From: Candidatus Zhuqueibacterota bacterium
GTDB lineage: Bacteria > Electryoneota > RPQS01
Direction: 5' to 3'
Length of the DNA stretch: 39,242 nt
Assembly: GCA_003818605.1 (NCBI GenBank)
Contig: RPQS01000034.1
Span: forward strand, 1-39,242
Each line of letters begins with the position of its first letter. Position 1 is the first letter of the stretch. Positions 18,340-26,118 of the stretch are shown here, piece after piece. The translations under genes were made by a program, and so were the position numbers. The notes beneath the pieces were generated by a model that was not told where the DNA came from, did no database searches, and worked only from the letters and a program-made list of their open reading frames with translations.

Positions 18340-18454
18340 TTCCAAGAGTTCAGACTACGGTTCCCTTTTCACTTTTACGTTGAATCGGTTAATCCAACGT
18401 TTTGCAGATCAAAGAGCCGGGCGAGGGAAATCGTCGCCGCGGCGAATCGAAGAA

Positions 18455-19177
18455 ATGAAACACAACGGAAATACAGGTTTAAGCCCCAACGGCCACTTAA
18501 TCGAAATCCGCAATCTGATTAAAATATATAGAGTCGGATCGGAGGAAGTGCGCGCTCTTCGCGGCGTGGATTTGGCCATCGGCAGTAATGAGTATGTAGC
18601 CATCATGGGACCCTCCGGCTCGGGCAAATCCACTCTCATGAATTTGATCGGCTGTCTTGATACACCCACTGCCGGAGATTATTTTCTGGCGGGCGAAAAT
18701 GTCTTCGGACTCCTGGATGGAAGTCTGGCCAACATCCGCAATCGCCGGATCGGCTTCATCTTCCAGACGTTTAATCTGCTGCCGCGCGCCTCGGCTCTGC
18801 ATAACGTGGAGCTTCCGTTGATCTATGCCGGAGTGCGCGCGTCTATCCGCCATCGCCGCGCCGAAGAGGCACTGGATGCGGTGGGTCTGGCCGATCGTAT
18901 GCATCACAATCCCAATGAACTCTCCGGCGGACAGCGGCAGCGTGTAGCTATCGCCCGCGCGCTGGTGACCAATCCGTCTATTATTCTGGCCGATGAACCG
19001 ACCGGTAATTTGGATTCCAAAACCGGCGAAGAGATTATGGCGATCTTCGAAAAAATCTATAAAGCCGGAAACACGATCGTGCTGGTCACGCACGAGGAAG
19101 ACATCGCCCGCCACACGCGCCGCATCATCCGTTTGCGCGACGGCAAAATCGAATCCGACCAAATTCGCGGAGCTTAG
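18455..19177 (+). CDS. MacB/LolD-type ABC transporter ATPase
   Basis: The start is placed at the ATG at 18455, giving 240 residues, the usual length for a stand-alone LolD/MacB-type ATPase. The open frame extends upstream across the small-peptide gene but is not expected to be coding there. Motifs: Walker [10 protein letters not shown]-loop [20 protein letters not shown], signature [15 protein letters not shown], Walker [14 protein letters not shown] and the H-loop LVTHEED. The spacing FQ-x-F-N-L-L-P is typical of the MacB/LolD/FtsE group that works with FtsX-fold permeases. It sits six bases before the first permease gene. Unlike E. coli MacB, the ATPase is not fused to the permease. Confidence 0.93.
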   Translation: MKHNGNTGLSPNGHLIEIRNLIKIYRVGSEEVRALRGVDLAIGSNEYVAIMGPSGSGKSTLMNLIGCLDTPTAGDYFLAGENVFGLLDGSLANIRNRRIGFIFQTFNLLPRASALHNVELPLIYAGVRASIRHRRAEEALDAVGLADRMHHNPNELSGGQRQRVAIARALVTNPSIILADEPTGNLDSKTGEEIMAIFEKIYKAGNTIVLVTHEEDIARHTRRIIRLRDGKIESDQIRGA

Positions 19178-19183
19178 CCCCCC

Positions 19184-20401
19184 ATGCGTTTCGTCACGGA
19201 TCTGGGAGAAGGACTGCGGATCTCGTTTCGCGCGCTGTTGTCCAATAAACTGCGTGCGGTTCTGACGACGCTGGGCATTCTCATCGGTGTGACTACCGTC
19301 GTTCTGATGGTGACGATTATCCTTGGGTTGAACCGGTCGGTGGCCAACCAGCTCAGTTTTTTAGGGTCGAACACCGTCTATGTCTCCCGTTGGGACTGGT
19401 TTGGCGACAACTGGCGCGCGATGCTGAAGCGACCAAGACTGAAACCCGAAATCGCCGACCAACTCGTCCAGATGTCCACTTTGGCGGAAGCGGTGAGTCC
19501 CATTGCGGAAACGTCGCGTTCGGTCGCATTCCGCAGTTCCCGGTTGACCCGCGTGAGTGTGATGGGAGTGACCGAAGGCTACTTGGTGACCAATTCGGCC
19601 AAGATTGATTTAGGCCGCTTTTTCACGGATGAAGAAGTGCGCCGCAACCGTCAGGTTGTTGTCATCGGTTCCGAAGTGGCCAATCGCCTGTTCGAACAAA
19701 CCGGACCGTTGGATCAGCGCATTGATATCGGCGGCCAAAAATTCCGGGTAGTCGGTGTCAATGCCAAGATGGGCCGGTTTCTCGGCCAAAATATGGATGA
19801 GTTCGTGCTGATCCCGTTCGGCACTTTCGAGAAGCGTTTTGCGCGCAATCTGGATACGGAAATTGTTGTGAAAGCGCATTCCGCCGAACAGGTGGAAGAC
19901 CTCGAATGGGAATTGCGCGGCATCATGCGTCGTTTGCGCAAACTCGGACCGCTGGATGCGGACAATTTCGGCATTAACAACCAAAGCATGATCATGAACC
20001 TGTATCGCCAGCTCACGGGAACTATCTATGCAGGCGGTGTAATCATTGCCGCCATTTCCCTGCTTGTGGGCGGCATCGGCATCATGAACATCATGCTGGT
20101 TTCGGTTACCGAACGAACCAGCGAAATCGGCTTGCGTAAAGCTCTCGGAGCGCGCCGCTGGATGGTGGCTTGGCAATTCCTGATTGAATCCGCCATTATC
20201 TGCTCACTCGGCGGCGTTGCCGGCGCCGGACTGGCTTACGCGGGCAGCAAGGCGATGAACAGCTTCATTCCGACTTCGATGCCTTTGTGGGTGGTCGGAC
20301 TCGCGATTGCTTTTTCAGCCACGATTGGCGTCTTCTTCGGACTCTATCCGTCCATGAAGGCGGCCCGACTCTCGCCGATTGAAGCGCTGAGGCAGGAGTA
20401 G
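19184..20401 (+). CDS. MacB-like ABC permease, first of two
   Basis: The 405-residue FtsX-fold permease has an N-terminal membrane helix (LTTLGILIGVTTVVLMVTIILGL), a large periplasmic domain of about 240 residues, and three C-terminal helices. These include the highly conserved GGIGIMNIMLVSVTERTSEIGLRKALGARR stretch and end with PSMKAARLSPIEALRQE. This is the MacB periplasmic-core plus FtsX layout. The ATG lies six bases after the ATPase stop, and the next permease starts two bases after this stop, so all three are one translational unit. Together with the second permease it probably forms a heterodimeric transmembrane unit. Substrate unknown; such pumps export peptides, toxins or lipoproteins. 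Confidence 0.92.
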   Translation: MRFVTDLGEGLRISFRALLSNKLRAVLTTLGILIGVTTVVLMVTIILGLNRSVANQLSFLGSNTVYVSRWDWFGDNWRAMLKRPRLKPEIADQLVQMSTLAEAVSPIAETSRSVAFRSSRLTRVSVMGVTEGYLVTNSAKIDLGRFFTDEEVRRNRQVVVIGSEVANRLFEQTGPLDQRIDIGGQKFRVVGVNAKMGRFLGQNMDEFVLIPFGTFEKRFARNLDTEIVVKAHSAEQVEDLEWELRGIMRRLRKLGPLDADNFGINNQSMIMNLYRQLTGTIYAGGVIIAAISLLVGGIGIMNIMLVSVTERTSEIGLRKALGARRWMVAWQFLIESAIICSLGGVAGAGLAYAGSKAMNSFIPTSMPLWVVGLAIAFSATIGVFFGLYPSMKAARLSPIEALRQE

Positions 20402-20403
20402 TC

Positions 20404-21675
20404 ATGCTGGAACAAGCCCGATTAATTTTGGCTTCACTGTGGGAAGCATTGCAGATGGCGCTGGATGCCATGCGCGCTCATAAGATGCGCAGCTTTCTCA
20501 CACTCATTGGTGTGGTAATCGGTGTCACCACGATTATCGGCATGATGACGGTGTTGGGGGGAATCAAGAATTCACTCGATGAAAACATGCGCAATTCGCT
20601 GGCGGTCAATGTGTTTCAGGTCCAGCGATATGATAACCAGATGGGATTCGGCGGGCATCGCCGCCGCGAGTTTCGTCCGATTATTAAAGCATCCTACGCC
20701 GATGCCATCCGCGAGAGATGTCCCTCCGTTCGCCGTGTCGGTGTGGAATCATGGGATTTTGGGCATGTTCTGCGGCGCGGCGCGCTGGAAAGCAACGCCC
20801 GCCAGCAAATCGCCGGCGGATCTCCCGAATTCGGGGATAACAACGGATACTATGTCGCACAGGGAAGACCCATTACCGAGCAGGATATTCTTTCCGCGCG
20901 CTATGTCATCGTTATCAGCGATGAAGCCCGGCGGGCCCTGTTCGAGAATGTGGATCCGATCGGTCAAACCATCCGCGTGGATGCTCAGAAATTCGAAGTG
21001 ATCGGTGTTTTCGAGAGCCGCGGGTCCATGCTGGGCGAAAGTCAGGATACTTACAGTTGGATTCCGCTTTCCACTTTTGAACGGGTTTATGGAAAACGAT
21101 ATCCATGGGGTGAGGAGCGCAGCGTCAACCTCACGATTCAGGCTTGGTCGGCGGAAGTCTTTGATCAAGCTCAGGAAGAAGTGATCGAAGTGCTGCGCTC
21201 CGAGCGCGGCCTCAAGCCCGGACGGGCCAATAATTTCGGTTTGTGGACTCCCAGCCAGCTGCAGGAGTCGTTCACGCAAATGACCGCTTCCGTCGGCTTT
21301 GCGGCCTTTGGCGTTACGGCCGTATCGCTTCTGGTGGCGGGCATCGGCATCATGAATATCATGCTTGTCTCCGTGACCGAGCGCACCCGCGAGATCGGAT
21401 TGCGAAAAGCTCTGGGCGGCACGCGCGTTTCCATCTTGCGTCAGTTCCTGATCGAATCGGTGATGCTTTCCGAAGCGGGCGGAGCCATCGGCATCGTATT
21501 GGGGTATGTGATTGCAATTTTCGTGAATGCCAAATTGAAATATCCCGCTCCCGTTCCGATGGGCTCCGTGGTCTTAGCGATTATCTTCTGTTCGATGGTC
21601 GGCATTGGTTTCGGAATGTGGCCGGCCATTCGAGCCGCCCGACTGGATCCTATCGAAGCCCTGCGCCATGAGTGA
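20404..21675 (+). CDS. MacB-like ABC permease, second of two
   Basis: The 423-residue paralogue of the preceding gene keeps the same layout. It has an amphipathic N-terminus and first membrane helix (FLTLIGVVIGVTTIIGMMTVLGG), a periplasmic domain, then AGIGIMNIMLVSVTERTREIGLRKALGGTRVS and a terminal AIRAARLDPIEALRHE. The periplasmic domain differs substantially from that of the first permease, for example in its N-terminal GFGGHRRREFRPII stretch, so this is not a recent duplication. It starts two bases after the first permease and its end overlaps the GNAT gene by eight bases. A heterodimeric exporter is inferred. Confidence 0.92.
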   Translation: MLEQARLILASLWEALQMALDAMRAHKMRSFLTLIGVVIGVTTIIGMMTVLGGIKNSLDENMRNSLAVNVFQVQRYDNQMGFGGHRRREFRPIIKASYADAIRERCPSVRRVGVESWDFGHVLRRGALESNARQQIAGGSPEFGDNNGYYVAQGRPITEQDILSARYVIVISDEARRALFENVDPIGQTIRVDAQKFEVIGVFESRGSMLGESQDTYSWIPLSTFERVYGKRYPWGEERSVNLTIQAWSAEVFDQAQEEVIEVLRSERGLKPGRANNFGLWTPSQLQESFTQMTASVGFAAFGVTAVSLLVAGIGIMNIMLVSVTERTREIGLRKALGGTRVSILRQFLIESVMLSEAGGAIGIVLGYVIAIFVNAKLKYPAPVPMGSVVLAIIFCSMVGIGFGMWPAIRAARLDPIEALRHE

Positions 21676-22249
21676 AACGGACAGACCGGAAATCGTCTTC
21701 ATGAAGGGTGAGAAGGTTATCCTCCGTCCGCTCGATGATCGCGATTTGCTTTATTGGCAAAAATGGATCAACGATCAGGAGATCGCGCGGAATACCCTGC
21801 AGTTTCGTCCCATGACCGAACACGATGAACGCGAGTGGTACGAGAAATACCGGAAAGACCCGAACGCGTTCATGTTCAGTGTCGTCACTCACGATGGAAA
21901 GCTGATCGGCAATATCGGACTCTTCGGTGTGAATTGGCGGGATCGCGTTGCTAATACGGGAACACTGATCGGTGAAAAGGAGTATCAAGGCAAGGGCTAT
22001 GGTTCCGATGCGAAAATGCTGCTGCTGCATTATGCCTTCCACACACTGAATCTGCGAAAAATCTGTTCTTCGGCATTGGCTTTCAACGAAGCGAGTCTCA
22101 GGTACAATATAAAATGCGGCTATCATGAAGAGGGCCGCCGCAAAGATCAATACTTCCGCGACGGCCGTTATTGGGACGAAATCCTGATCGCCGTCTTTCG
22201 CGAAGACTGGGAGCCGCTCTGGGAAAAATATCAAGCCGGGACTTTCTGA
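21668..22249 (+). CDS. GNAT N-acetyltransferase, RimJ/RimL-like
   Basis: The start is set at the ATG at 21668, overlapping the permease stop by eight bases; an ATG at 21702 (MKGEKVILRPL) is an alternative. The 193-residue product has the family opening GEKVILRPLDDRDLLYWQKWIND. It also has the acetyl-CoA pyrophosphate-binding motif A, EYQGKGYGSDAKMLLLHYAF (Q-x-x-G-x-G), and the later F-N-E-A-S-x-R-x-Y-x-x-x-G-Y-x-E-E-G-R. Members of this subgroup acetylate protein N-termini, amino sugars or small amines. No substrate can be named. Overlap with the exporter operon suggests shared expression, so modification or self-protection linked to the exported substrate is possible but only inferred. Confidence 0.88.
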   Translation: MSETDRPEIVFMKGEKVILRPLDDRDLLYWQKWINDQEIARNTLQFRPMTEHDEREWYEKYRKDPNAFMFSVVTHDGKLIGNIGLFGVNWRDRVANTGTLIGEKEYQGKGYGSDAKMLLLHYAFHTLNLRKICSSALAFNEASLRYNIKCGYHEEGRRKDQYFRDGRYWDEILIAVFREDWEPLWEKYQAGTF

Positions 22250-22387
22250 TTATTTAGTCTATTCGATCTCATTCCGGACAGTTAATTGGAATCCGGATTT
22301 GCGTTTCGTACGGAGGACCATGATCGCATGGTCAAGCATCTAAGTTCATAGCATCCGGCGCTTCTCCGCACGTCGTATGCATGCAGC

Positions 22388-22420
22388 AAAAAACCCCGGT
22401 TCTGCGCTGAGCCGGGGTTT
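22388..22420 (-). terminator. Intrinsic terminator of the ferritin gene
   Basis: A nine-base stem (AAACCCCGG / CCGGGGTTT, 22391-22399 and 22412-22420) with a 12-base loop is followed, reading the minus strand, by six T residues (three of them in the stem). It lies 32 bases past the ferritin stop. On the plus strand the stem is followed only by TTTGCTG, so it is weak for the GNAT gene. Upstream at 22316-22333 is a further perfect seven-base hairpin (GACCATG-ATCG-CATGGTC) without a T-tract. Confidence 0.85.
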
Positions 22421-22452
22421 GCTGTTGCCGAAATTTAGACGGGATTGTGAAT

Positions 22453-22944
22453 TCACTCCCCGCGCTTTTTCAGTTCCTTGTCAATCCACATGATCGCATT
22501 CATTTTCTCTTCCACGGCCTCGATCTTGGATAGAATTTCCTGCGCGTTTTCTTCTTCTACCATCTGCTCGGTCACGAACCATTGCAGCATGATCTGCGTG
22601 CGATAGTCTTTCTCGGCCATGGCCTGCTCGTAGAGCTTGTGGATTAACGCGGTCACTTTCTGTTCGTGTTCCAGAACTTTCTGGAATAAAGCCTTTGGTG
22701 AACCGAATTCCACGGGAGGCTGTTCAATGGGTTCCAGTACCGCTTTGGCCCCGTTTGCGAGTAAATAGTCGAAAATTTTCAAGCCGTGTTCGCGTTCTTC
22801 GTCGGCCTGCAGCCGCAGCCAATGGGCAAATCCCTTAAGGTTTTGGCTGTCTGAGTAAGCAGACATACTCAAATAGAGATAAGACGAGTACAACTCGTGC
22901 TTGACCTGACTATTGAGTGCCATCACCATATTTTTGCTGAGCAT
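22453..22944 (-). CDS. ftnA: Ferritin (non-haem, FtnA type)
   Basis: The ATG at 22944 follows GGGAG at a proper distance; an ATG nine codons upstream lacks a site. The 163-residue protein oxidises Fe(II) and stores iron in a 24-subunit shell. Counted from this start, the residues fall on the classic FtnA positions: E17 (KHELYSSYLYLS), E50 and H53 (DEEREHGLKIF), E94 (LEHEQK), Q127 and E130 (VTEQMVEEE). This gives an intact ferroxidase centre and a probable third iron site. It is a single-gene unit with its own terminator, facing away from the 630-base non-coding region upstream. A TATAAT at 23039-23034 on the minus strand could be its -10 box, but no good -35 accompanies it. Confidence 0.93.
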   Translation of the reverse strand: MLSKNMVMALNSQVKHELYSSYLYLSMSAYSDSQNLKGFAHWLRLQADEEREHGLKIFDYLLANGAKAVLEPIEQPPVEFGSPKALFQKVLEHEQKVTALIHKLYEQAMAEKDYRTQIMLQWFVTEQMVEEENAQEILSKIEAVEEKMNAIMWIDKELKKRGE

Positions 22945-23286
22945 GTGCGTCTCCCTTTCCGTTGTTTGCAATTGTATTTAATCTTCTGATTGGTCTTTCT
23001 TCTTCTGACATTCAAAATACGATGTCCAATGTCATTATACAACTCAAATGTTTCGGACGTTCCCGGCAACGCGCAAAGGCGTCCGGCGTTAATTCTTTGT
23101 TAAATCCAATGTTTCTGACCCACCGCCAAGCCTGTGATATAACTTGTTGAAGGAGGCACACCACAGGTTTTAGAGTATGCAATGTCCGGAACAAATGTAA
23201 AAAATCCATTCTAACACAGGATGTTTGCAGTGGTTCGGATTGGAGGGCGGCGGAACCGGGCGGGGTATTTCGAAAACATCGCGATC

Positions 23287-23315
23287 TTGACATTCAAACG
23301 AGGGTGGCCTATATT
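23287..23315 (+). promoter_or_regulatory. Near-consensus sigma-70-type promoter for the orphan transcript
   Basis: TTGACA (23287-23292) and TATATT (23310-23315) are separated by exactly 17 bases, matching 6/6 and 5/6 of the vegetative consensus. It is the best promoter match in the window. Transcription would begin near 23322 and meet the terminator at 23431-23460. No open reading frame of note lies between. Confidence 0.7.
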
Positions 23316-23321
23316 ATTTTT

Positions 23322-23460
23322 GTCAATCCCCGGCAGCTGACTATCTCGGCTGTGATATTAATGTGATTTGTACTTGAAAAGTGTGAACAGATAAAGCCGT
23401 AGCCATTAAGCTGTCCCGGCGGATGGCGCAAAGCAAGGTCCTCCCGACCTTGCTTTTTTA
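23322..23460 (+). ncRNA. Candidate small RNA or attenuated riboswitch-like leader
   Basis: A transcript of about 139 bases is predicted from the strong promoter upstream and the intrinsic terminator at its 3' end. It contains possible hairpins (CAGC...GCTG at 23332-23350; GCCAT...ATGGC around 23400-23428) and a possible long-range pairing of GGCAGCT with AGCTG-TCC. The elements GATAAAGCC and GCGCAAAGC, followed by the AAGGTC stem, recall the order of conserved blocks in cyclic di-GMP-I (GEMM) riboswitches. However, the invariant GGCAAAC block and GAAA tetraloop are not there, so I do not assign that class. It is either a free small RNA or a terminating leader of the gene at 23575. Known Rfam classes such as SRP RNA and 6S RNA were not recognised. 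Confidence 0.45.
23431..23460 (+). terminator. Intrinsic terminator with no protein gene upstream
   Basis: A perfect ten-base stem (AAGCAAGGTC / GACCTTGCTT, loop CTCCC) runs into a seven-base T-tract on the plus strand. The nearest plus-strand gene upstream ends more than 1.1 kb away, and ferritin, in between, is on the other strand. The terminator therefore belongs to the candidate non-coding transcript or to the leader of the following gene. Confidence 0.85.
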
Positions 23461-23489
23461 TTGGCAGCAGGGAATTCGTTTTCGCAAAT

Positions 23490-23527
23490 GCTGTACAATA
23501 AACACAACTCTTTGTACGGCTGTACAA
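23490..23527 (+). promoter_or_regulatory. TGTACAA repeat cluster, possible operator
   Basis: GCTGTACAA occurs at 23490-23498 and again at 23519-23527. TTGTAC at 23512-23517 forms with the second copy a perfect inverted repeat TTGTAC-GGCT-GTACAA. The cluster lies 48 bases before the ATG at 23575 and after the terminator. Such spaced half-sites are typical of dimeric repressor binding; the regulator is unknown. Confidence 0.4.
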
Positions 23528-23557
23528 CAATATCATGCCTTGAGTTTCCGTAGGGGA

Positions 23558-23572
23558 TTTCGTATCTTGCCC
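23558..23572 (+). promoter_or_regulatory. Possible -10 element abutting the start codon
   Basis: TTTCGTATCTTGCCC matches 13 of 15 bases of the motif at 1064-1078. Here it ends two bases before the ATG at 23575, and no Shine-Dalgarno sequence precedes that ATG. If it is a -10 element, the mRNA would be nearly leaderless. Confidence 0.3.
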
Positions 23573-23574
23573 CT

Positions 23575-24615
23575 ATGGAATCCACCGGTTCAATACGGTT
23601 CGTTCACGGCTATCCGGCCGCATTGGAAGAACTCCGCAACTTTCCCGCGGGAGTTGAGCCTGATTATATTCTCGGCCTGTACGGCTTGCTGCTTTCCGCG
23701 GGTATGCATATCAGCTATTGTGAAGCGGATGTTCTGTCGGGTCACGCGACGCAATTTCTCTATGCGCGTGAACATCCGGAGTGCGCGTGGCTGGCTTTTG
23801 TTCCGCCGACCGATACATTGTTTCGCGCTTTGGATGTCACGTGGAAGGAAGTCATTCCTTCCGGGCCGTCTATCGCTTATTCGGTTCTTCGCGATTGGAT
23901 TCATGAAGGACGGCTGGCATTGGCGCGATTTCGCGAACCGTTATTGGTGTTCGGATTCAAGCAACCCAACACCGAACCGCAGATACTTACGGCGCGGCTT
24001 CAGGCGCGGCTGGCAGAACAAACCATTTCACTGGCGGATTGCGAACGAACTTATTGGCGGTATCCGCTTGATGACGGGAATGTTTTAGTGGTTATGGAAA
24101 ACGCGCCGCGAACGATGGAAAAATTAACGGAGTTGGTTCGTACAGCGGCGCGCCGCGCGATTCGTAATTGGCATACTCCGGATTTAGCGGGCTGTGCTTC
24201 GGGAGATGAAGCTTACCGCCGTTTTGCCGGTGATTTGGCCGATCTCGACGTGGATTTCTGCCATCAGGGATTTGCGCCGTGGACGGGACGAGCGTTGTGG
24301 ACGCAGTGGACTTCGCGCATCAGCCTGCAGCAATTTTTCGAGCGTAACGCTCCGCGATTCGGCGGAGCGGAGCGCGCGGCCCTCACAAAAGCCGCCTTCC
24401 ATTACGGGCAATGTGTGGATGCATGGCGGCATTGGTCGCGGTTTCTTGGCCCGACGTGGAATCTCGATCATCACGGTTTTATATCGTCGGTTCCCGATGA
24501 CTTTCTCGCGCTTTGGCGGAACCGTGAATGCCGTTCCCATGCCGCCCGCTGTGTGGATGAAGCTCGTGCTTGGGAAGAAAAAGCCATTCAGGAACTGACG
24601 AAAATCATCCGCTGA
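23575..24615 (+). CDS. Hypothetical protein, weakly BtrH-like
   Basis: The 346-residue soluble protein has no signal peptide or membrane helix. The first 130 residues (GLYGLLLSAGMHISYCEADVLSGHATQFLY, CAWLAFVPP, W-x-E-V) resemble the BtrH_N pattern of butirosin-biosynthesis-protein-H-like proteins, in which a helix, an I/V-S-Y segment and a L/I-S-G-x-A-F/T segment recur. The C-terminal half (ASGDEAYRRFAGDLADLD, then helices with R-F-G-G-A-E-R-A-A-L-T-K-A-A-F-H-Y) is helical, as in the DUF4872-type extension. The similarity is from memory of patterns and may be wrong. An obvious catalytic Cys in the usual N-terminal place is not seen. It lacks a ribosome site. The MFS exporter begins 26 bases after it and may be co-transcribed. 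Confidence 0.45.
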   Translation: MESTGSIRFVHGYPAALEELRNFPAGVEPDYILGLYGLLLSAGMHISYCEADVLSGHATQFLYAREHPECAWLAFVPPTDTLFRALDVTWKEVIPSGPSIAYSVLRDWIHEGRLALARFREPLLVFGFKQPNTEPQILTARLQARLAEQTISLADCERTYWRYPLDDGNVLVVMENAPRTMEKLTELVRTAARRAIRNWHTPDLAGCASGDEAYRRFAGDLADLDVDFCHQGFAPWTGRALWTQWTSRISLQQFFERNAPRFGGAERAALTKAAFHYGQCVDAWRHWSRFLGPTWNLDHHGFISSVPDDFLALWRNRECRSHAARCVDEARAWEEKAIQELTKIIR

Positions 24616-24641
24616 GGGAAATTAATCCCGCGTAACTGAAG

Positions 24642-26027
24642 ATGCACTTGGACGACGCCGTTACCAAACGTTCCACGCTGCTCATTTCCGCAGTATCTTC
24701 CTTCCTCATGCCGGCGATGGCTTCTTCCGTTAATATCGCTTTGCCGTCTATCGGCCGCGATTTCGGAATGGATGCCGTCCTCCTCGGCTGGATAACCACC
24801 GCCTATTTATTGGCTGCCGCTATGTTTCTGGTCCCGGCGGGACGCATGGCGGATATTCTCGGGCGCAAAAAAGTCTTTCTTTGGGGCACGGTAATTTATA
24901 CGCTGGTTTCCTTGCTGCTTGCCGTATCTCCTTCCGGCGGGTTTCTCATTGCCTGCCGCTGTCTGCAAGGGATCGGCGGCAGCATGACATTCGGCACCAG
25001 CATGGCTATCCTGACTTCCGTGTATCCTCCGGGGGAACGAGGCAAAGCCATCGGAATTACAACCGCCGCCGTATATCTGGGTCTTTCGCTCGGCCCTTTC
25101 TTGGGCGGTTTGCTCACGCAGCAGCTCGGGTGGCGCAGCATTTTTTATCTGAATGTTCCGGTTGGATTGTTTATTCTTGCGCTCACCGTGAGGAAACTCA
25201 AGGGAGAATGGGCGGACGCGCGCGGAGAAAAACTCGATCTGACGGGTTCTTTCCTCTATGGGCTGACTCTGTTGGGAGTCATCTATGGTTTTTCCTCACT
25301 GCCTCATCTGGCGGGAGGGCTGCTTATTCTGATGGGACTGGCCGGAATTTTTTTATTCGTGAAATGGGAAACCCGAGCCGACAGTCCTCTCCTTGACATC
25401 AAGCTGCTTCGCGGAAACACAGCGTTTATTTTTTCCAATCTGGCGGCTCTAATTAATTACAGTGCTACCTTTGCCGTCACGTTTCTGCTGAGTCTATACC
25501 TGCAGTATATTAAGGGACTGACTCCGCAGAATGCCGGCCTGATTCTCGTGGCTCAACCTGCTGTGATGACGGTCTTCGCTCTGATTTCCGGCCACCTTTC
25601 CGACCGTATCGAGCCGCAAGTCGTTGCGTCGGTCGGCATGGCTCTGACTACCATCGGATTAGTTCTGCTTGTTTTTCTGGGTCCGGATACTCCGCTGACA
25701 TTAATTGTCATCGCCTTGGTCATTCTCGGATCAGGCTTTGGTCTTTTCTCCTCACCCAACACCAACGCCGTAATGAGTTCCGTCGAGAAAAAATCCTACG
25801 GTTTGGCTTCCGCCGTGCTGGGAACGATGCGGCTTGTCGGGCAAACTTTCAGCATGGGCATCGCCATGCTCATCTTTGCCGTTGTCATCGGCCGCGTGAA
25901 AATCAGTCCGGATTCTTATCCTCTCTTTCTTCAGAGTGTCCGTCTGGCGTTCATCCTATTTGCTGTTTTGTGCGCCGCCGGTGTGGCCGCATCTCTTGCC
26001 CGCGGTAAAATCCGTCCGGCAGGGTAA
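24642..26027 (+). CDS. MFS transporter, DHA2 (EmrB/QacA) family
   Basis: The 461-residue membrane protein shows a hydrophobic pattern consistent with about 14 helices, typical of the 14-TM drug:H+ antiporters. Motif A is GRMADILGRKKVFLWG. The helix-5 region reads GIGGSMTFGTSMAIL, then ERGKAIGITTAAVYLGLSLGPFLGGLLTQQLGWRSIFYLNVPVG, which is diagnostic of DHA2 proteins (motif C plus the W-R-x-I-F-x-x-N-V-P-x-G signature). These pumps expel drugs, dyes or cell-envelope toxicants using the proton gradient. No MarR/TetR-type regulator is adjacent. The start codon lacks a clear ribosome site. The substrate cannot be predicted. Confidence 0.93.
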   Translation: MHLDDAVTKRSTLLISAVSSFLMPAMASSVNIALPSIGRDFGMDAVLLGWITTAYLLAAAMFLVPAGRMADILGRKKVFLWGTVIYTLVSLLLAVSPSGGFLIACRCLQGIGGSMTFGTSMAILTSVYPPGERGKAIGITTAAVYLGLSLGPFLGGLLTQQLGWRSIFYLNVPVGLFILALTVRKLKGEWADARGEKLDLTGSFLYGLTLLGVIYGFSSLPHLAGGLLILMGLAGIFLFVKWETRADSPLLDIKLLRGNTAFIFSNLAALINYSATFAVTFLLSLYLQYIKGLTPQNAGLILVAQPAVMTVFALISGHLSDRIEPQVVASVGMALTTIGLVLLVFLGPDTPLTLIVIALVILGSGFGLFSSPNTNAVMSSVEKKSYGLASAVLGTMRLVGQTFSMGIAMLIFAVVIGRVKISPDSYPLFLQSVRLAFILFAVLCAAGVAASLARGKIRPAG

Positions 26028-26068
26028 TGCACTATTCCGCTTGCGTATTTTCAATAATAATAATACGT

Positions 26069-26118
26069 AGAACAAGACAAAGATTGTTCTTGAAAGAGTG
26101 CGAAATTTTAACAATATT
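26069..26118 (+). promoter_or_regulatory. Candidate promoter and overlapping inverted repeat before gpmA
   Basis: AGAACAA (26069-26075) and TTGTTCT (26084-26090) form an inverted repeat with an eight-base spacer. Its last T is the first base of TTGAAA (26090-26095), which is followed 17 bases later by AATATT (26113-26118). This would give a 5' leader of about 65 bases for gpmA. No T-tract follows the repeat, so an operator fits better than a terminator of the MFS gene. Confidence 0.35.

Larger units (their letters stand above)
22945..23574. other. 630-base region without a protein gene
   Basis: No frame here looks coding. The region between the divergent ferritin and BtrH-like genes holds, on the plus strand, a near-consensus promoter (23287-23315), a candidate structured transcript ending in an intrinsic terminator (23322-23460), a TGTACAA palindrome cluster (23490-23527) and a recurring promoter-like motif abutting the next gene (23558-23572). 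The ferritin promoter must also lie here. The first 300 bases (about 22990-23280) show no other recognisable signal. Confidence 0.6.

Noticed and set aside
18188-18454. Upstream extension of the MacB-type ATPase frame
   Set aside because: It overlaps the small membrane-peptide gene, its translation lacks family similarity, and the ATG at 18455 gives the standard length.
23322-23460. Assignment of the orphan transcript as a cyclic di-GMP-I riboswitch
   Set aside because: The order of blocks is suggestive, but the invariant GGCAAAC element and GAAA tetraloop are absent. I report only an unclassified structured RNA.
26050-26065. Short AATAAT trinucleotide run after the MFS gene
   Set aside because: Only about four units; not distinguishable from chance in an AT-rich intergenic stretch.
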